From positions 1 through 59,531 of the forward strand of contig JAPSLC010000009.1 of NCBI GenBank assembly GCA_031181345.1: a DNA stretch of 59,531 bases, given 5' to 3'. This stretch comes from Cupriavidus sp. Its GTDB lineage: Bacteria > Pseudomonadota > Gammaproteobacteria > Burkholderiales > Burkholderiaceae. Position numbers and translations under genes: made by a program. This document shows, one piece after another, positions 28,406 through 37,619 of this stretch. Numbering within the stretch: position 1 is the first letter of the stretch; each line of letters starts with the position of its first letter. A model generated the notes under the pieces. It saw only the letters and a list, made by a program, of their open reading frames with translations, had not been told where the DNA came from and did not search any database.

Positions 28406-31400
28406 ACCTGTCGGCCATCTTCATCCACCGGCCGGTCGCGACGGCGCTGCTGACGCTCGGCATCCTGCTGGCGGGGCTGGCCGCGCTGCGGATGCTGCCG
28501 GTATCGCCGCTGCCGCAGGTCGACTACCCGACCATCTCGGTGTCGGCGTCGCTGCCGGGCGCCAGTCCGGAGACCATGGCCGCCACCGTGGCGACGCCGC
28601 TGGAGCGCGCGCTCGGCTCGATCGCCGGCGTCAACGAGATCACCTCGAGCAGCTCGCTCGGTTCGACGCGGATCGTGCTGCAGTTCGACCTGTCGCGCGA
28701 CATCGACGGCGCCGCGCGCGATGTGCAGGCGGCGATCAACGCCTCGCGCGCGACGCTGCCGAGCAGCCTGCCGGGCAACCCGACCTATCGCAAGGTCAAT
28801 CCGTCGGACGCGCCGATCATGATCATCGCGCTGACCTCGCCGACAATGACGCGCGGTCAGCTGTACGACGCGGCCTCGACGATCCTCGCGCAGAAGCTGT
28901 CGCAGATCGAGGGCGTCGGCCAGGTCACGATCGGCGGCGCCTCGCTGCCGGCGGTGCGGGTCTCGCTCAATCCCACGGCGCTCAACAAGTACGGCATCGC
29001 ACTGTCCGACGTGCGCAACGCGATCAGCGCGACCAATGCGAACCGGCCGCTGGGCGTGGTCGAAAACGAGACCAAGGCGTGGCAGATCTACGCCAACGAC
29101 CAGGCGATGAAGGCGGAAGACTATATGCCGCTGATCATCCGCTATGCGACGCCGGGCAGCTATTCCACGACCACCGCCGGCGCGCTGATCGCCAGCACAT
29201 CGAGCGCGACCTCGGGTGGCACGGTGCGCACCACCACCGTCAACGGCGTGACCACCACCACGGTGACGGCCGGCGGCACGACCACCACCACGGTCAACAA
29301 TGCCAGCGGCAGCAACGCGGCTACCAGCGGGCCGAATTCCTTCGCGGTGCCGGTGCGACTGTCCGACGTCGCCACCGTGACCGACTCGGTGCAGGACGTG
29401 CGCAACGCCGGCTCGGCCAATGGCGAGCCGTCGGTGCTGCTGGTGCTGAACCGCTCCCCCGGCGCCAACATCATCGAGACCGTCGATCGCGTCAACGAGA
29501 TGCTGCCGACGCTGCGCCAGATGATCCCGGCCGCGATCTCGATGGACGTGATGATGGACCGCACGCCGACCATCCGCGCGTCGCTGCGCGAGGTCGAACA
29601 CACGCTGATCATCTCGGTGGCGCTGGTGATCATGGTGGTGTTCCTGTTCCTGCGCAACGTGCGCGCCACGCTGATCCCCAGCGTCGCGGTGCCGGTGTCG
29701 CTGATCGGCACCTTCACCGTGATGTACCTGGCCGGCTTCTCGCTGAACAACCTGTCGCTGATGGCGCTGACGATCGCCACCGGCTTCGTCGTCGACGATG
29801 CGATCGTCGTGCTGGAAAACATCTCGCGCCATCTGGAGGCCGGCATGCGGCCGGTGCAGGCCGCGCTGCGCGGCGCGCGCGAAGTGGGCTTCACGGTGAT
29901 CTCGATGAGCCTGTCGCTGATCGCGGTGTTCATCCCGCTGCTGCTGATGGGCGGCATCATCGGCCGGCTGTTCCAGGAGTTCGCGATCACGCTGTCGGTG
30001 GCGATCCTGGTGTCGCTGGTGGTATCGCTGACCACCACGCCGATGATGTGCGCGCGGCTGCTGCGCGCTCCGGAGCAACAGCGCCCGCCCGGCCGCTGGT
30101 ATCGCGCCAGCGAGCGCGTGTTCACCTGGATCAACGAGCGCTATGCGCGCTCGCTGTCGGTGGCGCTGCGGCACAGCCGGCTGGTCTGGCTGATCCTGCT
30201 GGTGACCATCGGCCTGAACGTCTGGCTCTATGTGATCGTGCCGAAGGGCTTCTTTCCGCAGCAGGACACCGGCCGGCTGATCGGCTTCATCCGCGCCGAC
30301 CAGGCCACCTCGTTCCAGGCGATGCGCCAGAAGCTCGACAGCTTCATCCGCATCGTGCAGTCCGACCCCGCGGTGGTCAACGTGACCGGCTTTACCGGCG
30401 GCTCGCAGCGCAATACCGGGCAGATGTTCGTCACGCTCAAGCCGCTGACGGAACGGACCGAGACGGCCAACGAGGTGATCGCGCGGCTGCGGGTCAAGCT
30501 CGCCAGGGAGCCCGGCGCGAGCCTGTTCCTGGTGCCGGTGCAGGACATCCGCATCGGCGGCCGGCAAAGCAGTTCGCAATACCAGTTCACGCTGCGCTCG
30601 GACGATCTCGAGGTGCTGCGCGCGTGGGAGCCCAAGGTCCGCAATGCGCTGTCGAACCTGAAGGAGCTCGAGGACATCGACACCGACACCAACGACAAGG
30701 GGCTGCAGACCTCGGTGATCGTCGATCGCGACACCGCGTCGCGGCTCGGCGTCACGATGCAGCAGGTCGACTCGCTGCTGAACGACGCCTTCGGGCAGCG
30801 GCTGGTATCGACGATCTACCACCCGCTGAACCAGTATCGCGTGGTGATGGAACTGAGCCAGGAGTATCTGCAGGGACCCAACGCGCTGAAGGACATCTAT
30901 GTGGTGACCGGCGCCGGCAATCGGGTGCCGCTGTCGGCGTTCGCACGCGTGGTGCCGACCAATACGCCGTTGGGTGTCAACCACCAGGGCCAGTTCGCCG
31001 CGTCGACGATCTCGTTCAACCTCGCCGAGGGCGTGTCGCTGTCGCAGGCCACCGAGCGCATCCAGCACGAGATGGCGCGGATCGGCGCGCCCGAATCGCT
31101 GCAGGCCAATTTCGCCGGGACCGCCAGCGCCTTCCAGGAGTCGCTGCGCAGCCAGCCGATCCTGATCCTGGCCGCGCTGATCACGATCTACATCGTGCTG
31201 GGCATCCTGTACGAAAGCTATGTGCACCCGCTGACGATCCTGTCGACGCTGCCATCGGCCGGCGTCGGCGCGCTGCTGGCGCTGCTGGCCTCGGGCACCG
31301 AGTTCAGCGTGATCGCGCTGATCGGCGTGATCCTCTTGATCGGCATCGTCAAGAAGAACGCGATCATGATGATCGACTTCGCGATCGATGCCGAACGGCG

Positions 31401-31728
31401 CGAAGGACTGACGCCGCGCGAGGCCATCTATCGCGCCTGCCTGCTGCGCTTCCGCCCGATCATGATGACGACGATGGCAGCGCTGCTCGGCGCGGTACCG
31501 CTTGCGCTCGGCCGCGGCGACGGCGCCGAACTGCGCGCGCCGCTCGGCATCTCGATCGTCGGCGGCCTGCTGGTCAGCCAGCTGCTGACCCTCTACACCA
31601 CACCGGTGGTCTACCTGACGCTGGACCGCTGGCGCCTGAAGTGGCAAGGCTGGAGGAATCGTCGCATTGCCCGCCGTGACGGCGGCGGCTCGCCGACCCA
31701 GCCCACGCCTGCCGGATTCGATTCGTGA
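28402..31728 (+). CDS. mdtC: RND multidrug efflux pump subunit, MdtC type, with Thr-rich insertion
   Basis: Second RND pump of the operon, 1108 residues, paralogous to the preceding gene. The start [20 protein letters not shown] is normal. The TM4 proton-relay motif [13 protein letters not shown] and the TM10 motif [16 protein letters not shown] are intact. It is longer than usual because of about 60 residues made mostly of Thr, Ser, Val, Ala and Gly at about residues 253-312, in the first periplasmic domain. That insertion sits just before [12 protein letters not shown], which corresponds to a porter-domain strand. The gene overlaps the upstream stop and the downstream start, so it is in tight translational coupling. 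Confidence 0.92.
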   Translation: MNLSAIFIHRPVATALLTLGILLAGLAALRMLPVSPLPQVDYPTISVSASLPGASPETMAATVATPLERALGSIAGVNEITSSSSLGSTRIVLQFDLSRDIDGAARDVQAAINASRATLPSSLPGNPTYRKVNPSDAPIMIIALTSPTMTRGQLYDAASTILAQKLSQIEGVGQVTIGGASLPAVRVSLNPTALNKYGIALSDVRNAISATNANRPLGVVENETKAWQIYANDQAMKAEDYMPLIIRYATPGSYSTTTAGALIASTSSATSGGTVRTTTVNGVTTTTVTAGGTTTTTVNNASGSNAATSGPNSFAVPVRLSDVATVTDSVQDVRNAGSANGEPSVLLVLNRSPGANIIETVDRVNEMLPTLRQMIPAAISMDVMMDRTPTIRASLREVEHTLIISVALVIMVVFLFLRNVRATLIPSVAVPVSLIGTFTVMYLAGFSLNNLSLMALTIATGFVVDDAIVVLENISRHLEAGMRPVQAALRGAREVGFTVISMSLSLIAVFIPLLLMGGIIGRLFQEFAITLSVAILVSLVVSLTTTPMMCARLLRAPEQQRPPGRWYRASERVFTWINERYARSLSVALRHSRLVWLILLVTIGLNVWLYVIVPKGFFPQQDTGRLIGFIRADQATSFQAMRQKLDSFIRIVQSDPAVVNVTGFTGGSQRNTGQMFVTLKPLTERTETANEVIARLRVKLAREPGASLFLVPVQDIRIGGRQSSSQYQFTLRSDDLEVLRAWEPKVRNALSNLKELEDIDTDTNDKGLQTSVIVDRDTASRLGVTMQQVDSLLNDAFGQRLVSTIYHPLNQYRVVMELSQEYLQGPNALKDIYVVTGAGNRVPLSAFARVVPTNTPLGVNHQGQFAASTISFNLAEGVSLSQATERIQHEMARIGAPESLQANFAGTASAFQESLRSQPILILAALITIYIVLGILYESYVHPLTILSTLPSAGVGALLALLASGTEFSVIALIGVILLIGIVKKNAIMMIDFAIDAERREGLTPREAIYRACLLRFRPIMMTTMAALLGAVPLALGRGDGAELRAPLGISIVGGLLVSQLLTLYTTPVVYLTLDRWRLKWQGWRNRRIARRDGGGSPTQPTPAGFDS

Positions 31729-33197
31729 TGATGACCAGAGAAGCGATGACCCGTCCCTCCTCCCTGCCCCGCTGCGTCGTGATGGCCTGCGCGCTGCTGC
31801 TTGGCGCCTGCGCGGTCGGTCCCGACTACCAGCGGCCCGATGCGCCGCTGACGCCGACCTTCAAGGAGGCGCCGGCCGAATGGGGCCAATGGAAGCCCGC
31901 CGAGCCGGGCGACGCCAGCCAGCGCGGCGACTGGTGGACCGTGTTTGGCGATCCGCAGCTGGACGCGCTGATGGCGCGCGTGAAGATCTCCAACCAGACC
32001 ATCGCCGCCGCCGAGGCCCAGTACCGCCAGGCCACCGCGATCCTGCGCGCGGCGCGCGCGGGCTTCTTCCCGGTGGTCGGCGCGCAAGCCAGCGTGGACC
32101 GTTCGCGCAGCGGCAACGGCAACATCAGCAGCGGGCAGACGGCGACGCTGTCGGCCAGCTGGGAAGTCGATCTGTGGGGCCGCGTGCGGCGCCAGGTCGA
32201 AAGCAGCGAGGCCAGCGCGCAGGCCAGCGAGGCGGACCTCGCCTCGACGCTGCTGTCGACGCAGGCCACGCTGGCGCAGACCTATTTCCTGCTGCGCGTC
32301 ACCGACGCCCAGCAGGCGCTGCTGCAGCGGACCGTGGCCGACTACGAGAAGTCGCTGCAACTGGTGCGCAACCAGTACCAGGCCGGCATCGCGCAACGCT
32401 CCGACGTGCTGCAGTCCGAGACGCAACTGAAGAGCGCCCAGGCGCAGCTGATCGACATCCAGATCGAGCGCGCGCAGTACGAGCATGCGATCGCGGTGCT
32501 GACCGGCCAGCCGCCGGCGGCGTTCTCGCTGACGCCGATCGACTTCACCGAGACGGTGCCGCGCGTGCCGGTTGCGGTGCCGTCGCAACTGCTGGAGCGC
32601 CGCCCGGACATCGGCGCGGCCGAGCGCCGCATGGCTGCCGCCAATGCGCAGATCGGCGTGGCGCAGGCCGCGTATTACCCGACGCTGAGCCTGTCGGCCG
32701 CAGGCGGCTTCACCTCGAGCTCGCTGGAGCGCTGGCTGTCGCTGCCGAACCGGATCTGGTCGTTCGGCCCCGAACTGGCCATGACGCTGTTCGACTTCGG
32801 CGCGCGCGGCGCGGCCAAGGAACAGGCCATCGCGGTCTACGACCAGACCGTGGCCAACTACCGGCAGACGGTGCTGACAGCGTTCCAGGAAGTCGAGGAC
32901 AACCTCGCCGCGGCGCGCCTGCTCGAGCAGGAAGCGGTGGTACAGAACGAGGCCCTGCGCTCCGCGCGCGAGGCGCTGTCGCTGGTCAACAACCGCTATC
33001 GCGCCGGTACCGCGGGCCTGCTGGACGTGCTGACCGCGCAGACCGCGGCCTATACCGCCGAGCGCACCGCGCTGTCGATCGCGGGCCGGCAACTGAGCGC
33101 GAGCGTGGTGTTGATCAAGGCGCTGGGCGGGGGTTGGCAGGGGCCGGGGACGGCGGTGGCGAAGGAGGCGGGGGACGGGGCGGCGGTGGCTCGCTGA
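31728..33197 (+). CDS. NodT-family outer-membrane efflux lipoprotein
   Basis: TolC-like outer-membrane channel that completes the tripartite pump. The 489-residue precursor has a lipobox (LLLGAC) followed by AVGPDYQRPDAP, the standard start of NodT proteins. Two OEP repeats follow, with GDWWTVFGDPQLDALM, LSASWEVDLWGRVRRQVESS in parts, and ERRPDIGAAERRMAAANAQIG. ATG 31728 overlaps the upstream TGA; ATG 31731 and 31746 are alternative starts. It ends the operon, and REP elements follow. Confidence 0.92.
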   Translation: MMTREAMTRPSSLPRCVVMACALLLGACAVGPDYQRPDAPLTPTFKEAPAEWGQWKPAEPGDASQRGDWWTVFGDPQLDALMARVKISNQTIAAAEAQYRQATAILRAARAGFFPVVGAQASVDRSRSGNGNISSGQTATLSASWEVDLWGRVRRQVESSEASAQASEADLASTLLSTQATLAQTYFLLRVTDAQQALLQRTVADYEKSLQLVRNQYQAGIAQRSDVLQSETQLKSAQAQLIDIQIERAQYEHAIAVLTGQPPAAFSLTPIDFTETVPRVPVAVPSQLLERRPDIGAAERRMAAANAQIGVAQAAYYPTLSLSAAGGFTSSSLERWLSLPNRIWSFGPELAMTLFDFGARGAAKEQAIAVYDQTVANYRQTVLTAFQEVEDNLAAARLLEQEAVVQNEALRSAREALSLVNNRYRAGTAGLLDVLTAQTAAYTAERTALSIAGRQLSASVVLIKALGGGWQGPGTAVAKEAGDGAAVAR

Positions 33198-33231
33198 GGC
33201 ACGATCGCACGTCGGCGGGATGCGGGGCGCC

Positions 33232-33367
33232 CGACGCCCTCTCCCCCGCCCCTCTCCCGCGAGCGGGAGAGGGGAGAAAGTCCGTCGTATCTTCGAGCGC
33301 TATCGGCGACTGTCGCGATATCCTGCTCCCCTCTCCCGCTAGCGGGAGAGGGGTTTGGGGAGAGGGC
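33232..33367. repeat. REP family A inverted pair (REPIN-like)
   Basis: Two elements lie about 50 bases apart: CTCTCCCGCGAGCGGGAGAG near 33252-33271 and CTCTCCCGCTAGCGGGAGAG near 33331-33350. The CCCTCTCCCCC block precedes the first and its complement GGGGAGAGGGC follows the second, so the whole is an inverted pair. It lies between two converging genes. Confidence 0.85.
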
Positions 33368-33393
33368 AAACGGCGCCCGCAGATACCCGCAGA

Positions 33394-34308
33394 TCAACCG
33401 CCTCCACGCCGCCGCGGCGCCGGCTGCGGCAGCGGCTGGTGGCTGACCCGCTCCTGCAGCCACGCGCCCGCCTTGCCGAGCGGACGCTGCTTGTGCCAGA
33501 CCAGCTCCATCGCCACCGGCCAGTCCTGATCGTCGAAGTCGAGCTCGGGCGAAACCAGTTGCGCGGCGGCCGGCGAGTTGGCGGCGACGTGCCACGGCAC
33601 GAAGGCCCAGCCCAGTTCGCGCTTGACCAGCTCGACGATGACCCAGTGGCTCTCGACCCACCAGACCTCGGCGGCCACGCGCAGGCGCATCTTCTCCTCG
33701 CTGTCGCTGCGCACCGCCACCATCAACTGGCGATGGCGCTTGAGCTCTTCCCAACCGACGCGCCGCTGCGCCGCCAGCGGATGGTCGGGCGCGCAGATGA
33801 TCTGCATCGGCACCCAGCCCAGCCCGCGGAAGGCCAGCGCGGGGGGCAGCACCTCCTGCCGCCACATCAGGCCCAGATCGGCGCCGCCCTCGAGCACCAG
33901 CCGGCTGACGTCCTCCATCACCGGGAACAACAGCTCCAGCTCGACCGCGGGAAACCGGTGGGAGAACTCCTCCAGCAGCACGCCCAGCGTCTCTTCCGGA
34001 TACAGCTCGTCGACCGCCAGCACCAGACGGCTCTCGACGCCCTCGCCCAGGCTCTTGGCCACGCCGCGGAAATGCTCGCAGCGCTCCAGGATCACGCGGG
34101 CCTCGACCAGCAGGCGCTCGCCCGCCGGCGTCAGCGCGGGATAGCGTCCGCTGCGGTCGAACAGCGCATTGTCCAGATCGATCTCGAGATTGGAGACGGC
34201 GGTGCTGACCACCGACTGCGCCTTGCCGAGGCGGCGCGCCGCGGCCGAAAACGAGCCGGTCTCGGCGGCGGCGACGAAGGCTTGCAGTTGTTCGAGGGAC
34301 AGGCTCAT
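33394..34308 (-). CDS. LysR-family regulator next to a PACE efflux gene
   Basis: A 304-residue LysR regulator starting MSLSLEQLQAFVAAAETGSFS. The helix-turn-helix is near residues 18-38 (FSAAARRLGKAQSVVSTAV). The open frame extends 29 codons upstream across the shared promoter and is not used. It is divergent from the PACE transporter gene. In Acinetobacter the LysR regulator AceR is encoded next to the PACE gene aceI and activates it, so an AceR-like role is a fair inference. The tail is Pro/Arg rich. Confidence 0.9.
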   Translation of the reverse strand: MSLSLEQLQAFVAAAETGSFSAAARRLGKAQSVVSTAVSNLEIDLDNALFDRSGRYPALTPAGERLLVEARVILERCEHFRGVAKSLGEGVESRLVLAVDELYPEETLGVLLEEFSHRFPAVELELLFPVMEDVSRLVLEGGADLGLMWRQEVLPPALAFRGLGWVPMQIICAPDHPLAAQRRVGWEELKRHRQLMVAVRSDSEEKMRLRVAAEVWWVESHWVIVELVKRELGWAFVPWHVAANSPAAAQLVSPELDFDDQDWPVAMELVWHKQRPLGKAGAWLQERVSHQPLPQPAPRRRGGG

Positions 34309-34454
34309 GGCGGTACTCGGCTGGAACGCGGGAACGCGGGAAGGGTCATGTTGCCACAATTCCGGCGATCCATCTGGATAAGCGATACTTCCCAACTTGT
34401 ATCTGCTGCCCTACCCGATAGACTGGACGCCATTGTCTTTGATGGAGCAGCACA
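34309..34454. promoter_or_regulatory. Divergent promoter region LysR / PACE
   Basis: These 146 bases serve both genes. The middle is AT-richer, with GATACTTCCCAACTTGTATC at 34383-34402 containing an imperfect inverted repeat GATAC ... GTATC. This is the best candidate for the LysR-type site. Confidence 0.4.
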
Positions 34455-34907
34455 ATGCGCGGTACGCTCGACAGAATCCGTCACACGGTCGGCTTCGAAC
34501 TGATCGGCCTGCTGATCTTCGCGCCCCTGGGCAGCTGGGTGTTCGGCTACGCCCTGCACCAGATGGGCGTGATCGCCGCAGTGGCCTCGCTGATCGCGGC
34601 GATCTGGAACTACGTCTACAACCTGATGTTCGACAAGGCCATGGTCCGGCTGACCGGGTCGGTGCGCAAATCGCCGGCGGTGCGCGTCTGCCATGCGCTG
34701 TTGTTCGAGCTTGGCCTGTTGACGGTGTTTCTGCCCGGGGTCGCGTGGTATCTGAAGATCAGCCTGCTCGACGCGCTGCTGATGGACCTGGCGGTGGCAG
34801 GCTTCTACGTGGTCTACGCGTTCGTCTACAACTGGGCCTACGACATCGTGTTTCCGGTGCCGAGTCGCACGGTCGCCAATGAAGCCTCGGGAAGCGAGCC
34901 GGCCTGA
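34455..34907 (+). CDS. PACE-family antimicrobial efflux transporter (AceI-like)
   Basis: A 150-residue inner-membrane transporter of the proteobacterial antimicrobial compound efflux family. The best-known member, AceI, exports chlorhexidine. Four helices arranged as two tandem bacterial transmembrane pairs are visible. The first pair contains GFELIGLLIFAPLGSWVFG, and its Glu15 matches the essential Glu15 of AceI. IWNYVYNLMFDKAM and VYAFVYNWAYDIVFP are the family's repeated WNxxYNxxFD-type motifs. A divergent LysR gene lies upstream. The real substrate is more likely a natural polyamine or a similar cation (inference). Confidence 0.92.
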   Translation: MRGTLDRIRHTVGFELIGLLIFAPLGSWVFGYALHQMGVIAAVASLIAAIWNYVYNLMFDKAMVRLTGSVRKSPAVRVCHALLFELGLLTVFLPGVAWYLKISLLDALLMDLAVAGFYVVYAFVYNWAYDIVFPVPSRTVANEASGSEPA

Positions 34908-34933
34908 TCGGCAACCGCGATAGTGCGAGTACC

Positions 34934-34970
34934 AAAAGAAGACGCCCCGGCCAATCGGCCGGGGCGTTGT
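34934..34970. terminator. Bidirectional terminator after the PACE gene
   Basis: An 11-base perfect stem (ACGCCCCGGCC / GGCCGGGGCGT) with an AATC loop is preceded by AAAAGAAG and followed by TGTGCATTG. The left flank gives a T-rich tail for the minus-strand lipoprotein gene, and the right flank a weaker one for the PACE gene. Confidence 0.75.
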
Positions 34971-35041
34971 GCATTGATGCCAGCGATCGTGCCGCGGCAA
35001 ACCGCGAGGAAACGCGGCAGAACGCGGCGCCTTCGCGATCC

Positions 35042-35251
35042 TTACTTCTTGTCGTCGGTCAACACATTGCCGACCACACCGCCCAGTGCGGCGCCGCCCA
35101 GCGTGGCGCCCGGTCCGCCAATGATGGTGGCGCCGGCGACCCCGCCCACACCCGCGCCGATGGCGGTGTTGCGCTGCTTGGGGGTCATGTCGGCGCAGCC
35201 CGCGGTGGCAAGCAGCGTGGCCAGCGCGAACGACAGGGTAAGGGTACGCAT
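35042..35251 (-). CDS. Small glycine-zipper lipoprotein
   Basis: A 69-residue predicted outer-membrane lipoprotein. The signal peptide MRTLTLSFALATLLATAGC ends in a lipobox cysteine. The mature part is a glycine-zipper with alternating Gly (AIGAGVGGVAGATI, GGAALGGVVGN), like Rcs/OsmB-type small lipoproteins. AAGGAG 7 bases before the ATG at 35251 fixes the start; upstream in-frame codons are leader. Function is unknown. Confidence 0.88.
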   Translation of the reverse strand: MRTLTLSFALATLLATAGCADMTPKQRNTAIGAGVGGVAGATIIGGPGATLGGAALGGVVGNVLTDDKK

Positions 35252-35443
35252 CGAAAGCTCCTTGTACGGGCGAGAAGTAGTTCGATTGTGCGGGCCAGCG
35301 CGCCGGGCCGGCAGACGAAGGCCACCTATGCCGCTGTCAGATAAATCCCACATCGGTTCCAGCGTTCTCACGCGCCGCCGGCGTGGTGCGACACCTTGTC
35401 ATCGGTGCGCGTTAGACTTCGGTCGCGCCAATGCGAGCCCTCC

Positions 35444-36190
35444 ATGCTGCCGACTTCCGCCCTCCGCCCTTCGCAGTTCCGCCCGTCGCTGTTCCGCCCG
35501 TTTGCAGCCCTGCTGTTGCTCTGCCTGACGCCGCCGGCATGGGCCGCGCGGCCTCTGGTCACCGACGACGCCCGCATCGTCGATCCGCAATCGTGCCAGC
35601 TCGAATCGTGGCTACGCTTCAATCGCGACGGCACCGAGCGCTGGGCCATGCCCGGCTGCAATTTCACCGGCAACTTCGAATGGACGTTCGGCGGCGCGGT
35701 GCAGCGATACGGAGACGGCCCGGGCAACGCCCTCACCGATCTGCAGTTCCAGGGCAAGACCGTACTGAAGCCGGTCGAGACCAACGGCTACGGCGTCGCG
35801 CTGACGGTCGGCATGACGGAATACCCGAAGGCCGCGCCGCGCAGGACTCCAGGGGGCCTCTACCTCAATCTGCCGCTGACGGTGTCGATGCGCGACGACC
35901 GTCTGCTGCTGCATGCGAATCTCGGCGCCACCCACGATCGCGCCGAACGGCAGACCCGCATGACCTGGGGCGTGGCGAGCGAAGCGATGATCAGCGAGCG
36001 TTGGGCCATGATCGCGGAGAGCTTCGGCGAAAGCGGCGACCGGCCGTGGATCCAGCTCGGCGCGCGGGTCTGGATCGTGCCGCAGCGCGTCCAGATCGAC
36101 ATGACCTGGGGCACCCAGCTGAACCAGCCGCGCGAGACGCGTTTCGTGTCGGTCGGCCTGCGGCTGCTGTCGCCGAGCTGGGGACAGTGA
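35444..36190 (+). CDS. Exported, probable outer-membrane beta-barrel protein
   Basis: A 248-residue product with a signal peptide ending AWA near residue 34. After this come alternating polar and hydrophobic strands (LESWLRFN, FEWTFGGAVQRYG, GYGVALTVGMTE, LYLNLPLTVSM, WIQLGARVWIVPQRVQIDMTWG). It ends in an aromatic-poor strand VSVGLRLLSPSWGQ. The layout resembles small outer-membrane barrels and the Phenol_MetA_deg-like transporter family, without a firm assignment. ATG 35444 is chosen because the signal peptide begins there; TTAGACT near 35411 could be the -10 box. Confidence 0.7.
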   Translation: MLPTSALRPSQFRPSLFRPFAALLLLCLTPPAWAARPLVTDDARIVDPQSCQLESWLRFNRDGTERWAMPGCNFTGNFEWTFGGAVQRYGDGPGNALTDLQFQGKTVLKPVETNGYGVALTVGMTEYPKAAPRRTPGGLYLNLPLTVSMRDDRLLLHANLGATHDRAERQTRMTWGVASEAMISERWAMIAESFGESGDRPWIQLGARVWIVPQRVQIDMTWGTQLNQPRETRFVSVGLRLLSPSWGQ

Positions 36191-36228
36191 GCGGCGCCCT
36201 GGCCGCTGCATCCGCCTGCGAGCCGATC

Positions 36229-36263
36229 TTGCACGGTCCGGCGATTTAGTTATACTCCATAAC
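36229..36263 (+). promoter_or_regulatory. Promoter with MarR-type operator before the flavin monooxygenase operon
   Basis: TTGCAC (36229-36234) and TATACT (36251-36256) are spaced by 16 bases, a good sigma-70 pair. A perfect inverted repeat GTTAT-ACTCC-ATAAC (36249-36263) covers the -10 box. The size and half-site look like MarR-family operators. The last gene of the operon at 39273-39836 encodes a MarR protein, so autogenous repression is likely. Confidence 0.7.
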
Positions 36264-36323
36264 AATTCATCGCACACACAGAGCGGGCCGCCCGTCGCGG
36301 GCAGGTCTGCCACAGGAGACACC

Positions 36324-37586
36324 ATGCGCATCGCCATCGCAGGCGGCGGCATTGGCGGGCTGACGCTCGCGCTGCTCTGCCATCGCCACGGCATCGACGC
36401 CGAAGTCTGGGAAGCCAGCGAATCGCTGAAGCCGCTGGGCGTCGGCATCAACCTGCTGCCCCATGCGGTCCGCGAACTGGCCGAGCTCGGCTTGCAGCCG
36501 GCGCTCGCGCAGATCGCGATCGAGACCAGCTCGCTGTCCTACTACAACAAGTTCGGCCAACGGATCTGGCACGAGCCGCGTGGACTGGCCGCGGGCTATC
36601 CCTATCCGCAGTTCTCGGTGCATCGCGGCGAGCTGCAGATGCTTCTCTATCGGACCGCCGTGCAGAGGCTCGGCGCCGATCGCGTGCATACCGGCCATGC
36701 CTTCGAGACGGTGCATGACACCGGCGCGCGACCCGGCGCGCCGGTGCAATTCACGCTGCGCCGGCGCGCGGACGGGGCCGAGGTGCAGGCGAGCGCCGAT
36801 GTGCTGGTCGGCGCCGACGGCATCCATTCCGCGGTCCGGCGGCAGTTCTATCCGAGCGGCGACGCCCCGCGTTTTTCGCGGCGGATGCTGTGGCGCGCGG
36901 TCACCGAGGCGCCGCCCTATCTCGACGGTCGCTCGATGTTCATGGCCGGCCATCAGGACCAGAAATTCGTCGCCTATCCAATTTCCGAGCCACTACGCCA
37001 GCAGGGCCGCTCGCTGATCAACTGGATCGCCGAGCTGCGCGTGCCGGACGACGCGTCGGACACGCCGCCGCGCAGCGACTGGAACAGGCAGGTCGACAAG
37101 TCGGTGTTCCGCGAGGCCTTCGTCGGCTGGCGCTGGAACTGGATCGACATTCCGGCGCTGATCGATGGCGCCGCCGCGATCTACGAATTCCCGATGGTCG
37201 ACAAGGATCCGCTGCCGCGCTGGACCTTCGATCGCGTCACGCTGCTCGGCGACGCCGCGCACCCGATGTACCCGATCGGCTCGAACGGCAGCGCACAGGC
37301 AATCGTCGATGCCCGCCATCTGGTCGATTGCCTGCTGGGCACGCCCGATACCGCTTACGCGCTGCGCGAGTACGAGGCCGAGCGCTTGCCGCGCACGGCC
37401 GGCATCGTGCTGCGCAACCGGCTCAACGGTCCCGAGCAGGTCATGCAGCTGGCAGAGCTGCGGGCGCCGCAGGGCTTCACCGATATCGAGCAGGTCATTC
37501 CACGCACCGAGCTCGAAGCGATCGCATTGCGCTACAAGCAGCTGGCGGGATTCGATCGGCAGTCCGTGCAGGGCGGCACACGCTGA
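36324..37586 (+). CDS. FAD-dependent aromatic hydroxylase-type monooxygenase
   Basis: A 420-residue flavoprotein of the salicylate/p-hydroxybenzoate hydroxylase class. The FAD-binding Rossmann motif IAIAGGGIGGLTLALLCHRHG is at the very N-terminus. VLVGADGIHSAVRR near residue 160 and VTLLGDAAHPMYPIGSNGSAQAI near residue 300 are the second and third family motifs. GGAG 8 bases before the ATG fits. It is the first gene of a four-gene operon with an ABC binding protein, a DUF3237 protein and a MarR regulator. It probably hydroxylates an aromatic acid; the substrate is not evident. Confidence 0.88.
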   Translation: MRIAIAGGGIGGLTLALLCHRHGIDAEVWEASESLKPLGVGINLLPHAVRELAELGLQPALAQIAIETSSLSYYNKFGQRIWHEPRGLAAGYPYPQFSVHRGELQMLLYRTAVQRLGADRVHTGHAFETVHDTGARPGAPVQFTLRRRADGAEVQASADVLVGADGIHSAVRRQFYPSGDAPRFSRRMLWRAVTEAPPYLDGRSMFMAGHQDQKFVAYPISEPLRQQGRSLINWIAELRVPDDASDTPPRSDWNRQVDKSVFREAFVGWRWNWIDIPALIDGAAAIYEFPMVDKDPLPRWTFDRVTLLGDAAHPMYPIGSNGSAQAIVDARHLVDCLLGTPDTAYALREYEAERLPRTAGIVLRNRLNGPEQVMQLAELRAPQGFTDIEQVIPRTELEAIALRYKQLAGFDRQSVQGGTR

Positions 37587-37619
37587 CCGCTTGAACATCA
37601 TAAGAAAGGGAGACAACCG

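Noticed and set aside
28246..31647. Open minus-strand frame of more than 1100 codons opposite the second RND pump gene
   Set aside because: Its product is Arg/His/Gln/Asp-rich nonsense typical of the antisense frame of GC-rich coding DNA. The plus strand encodes a full RND pump with every family motif.
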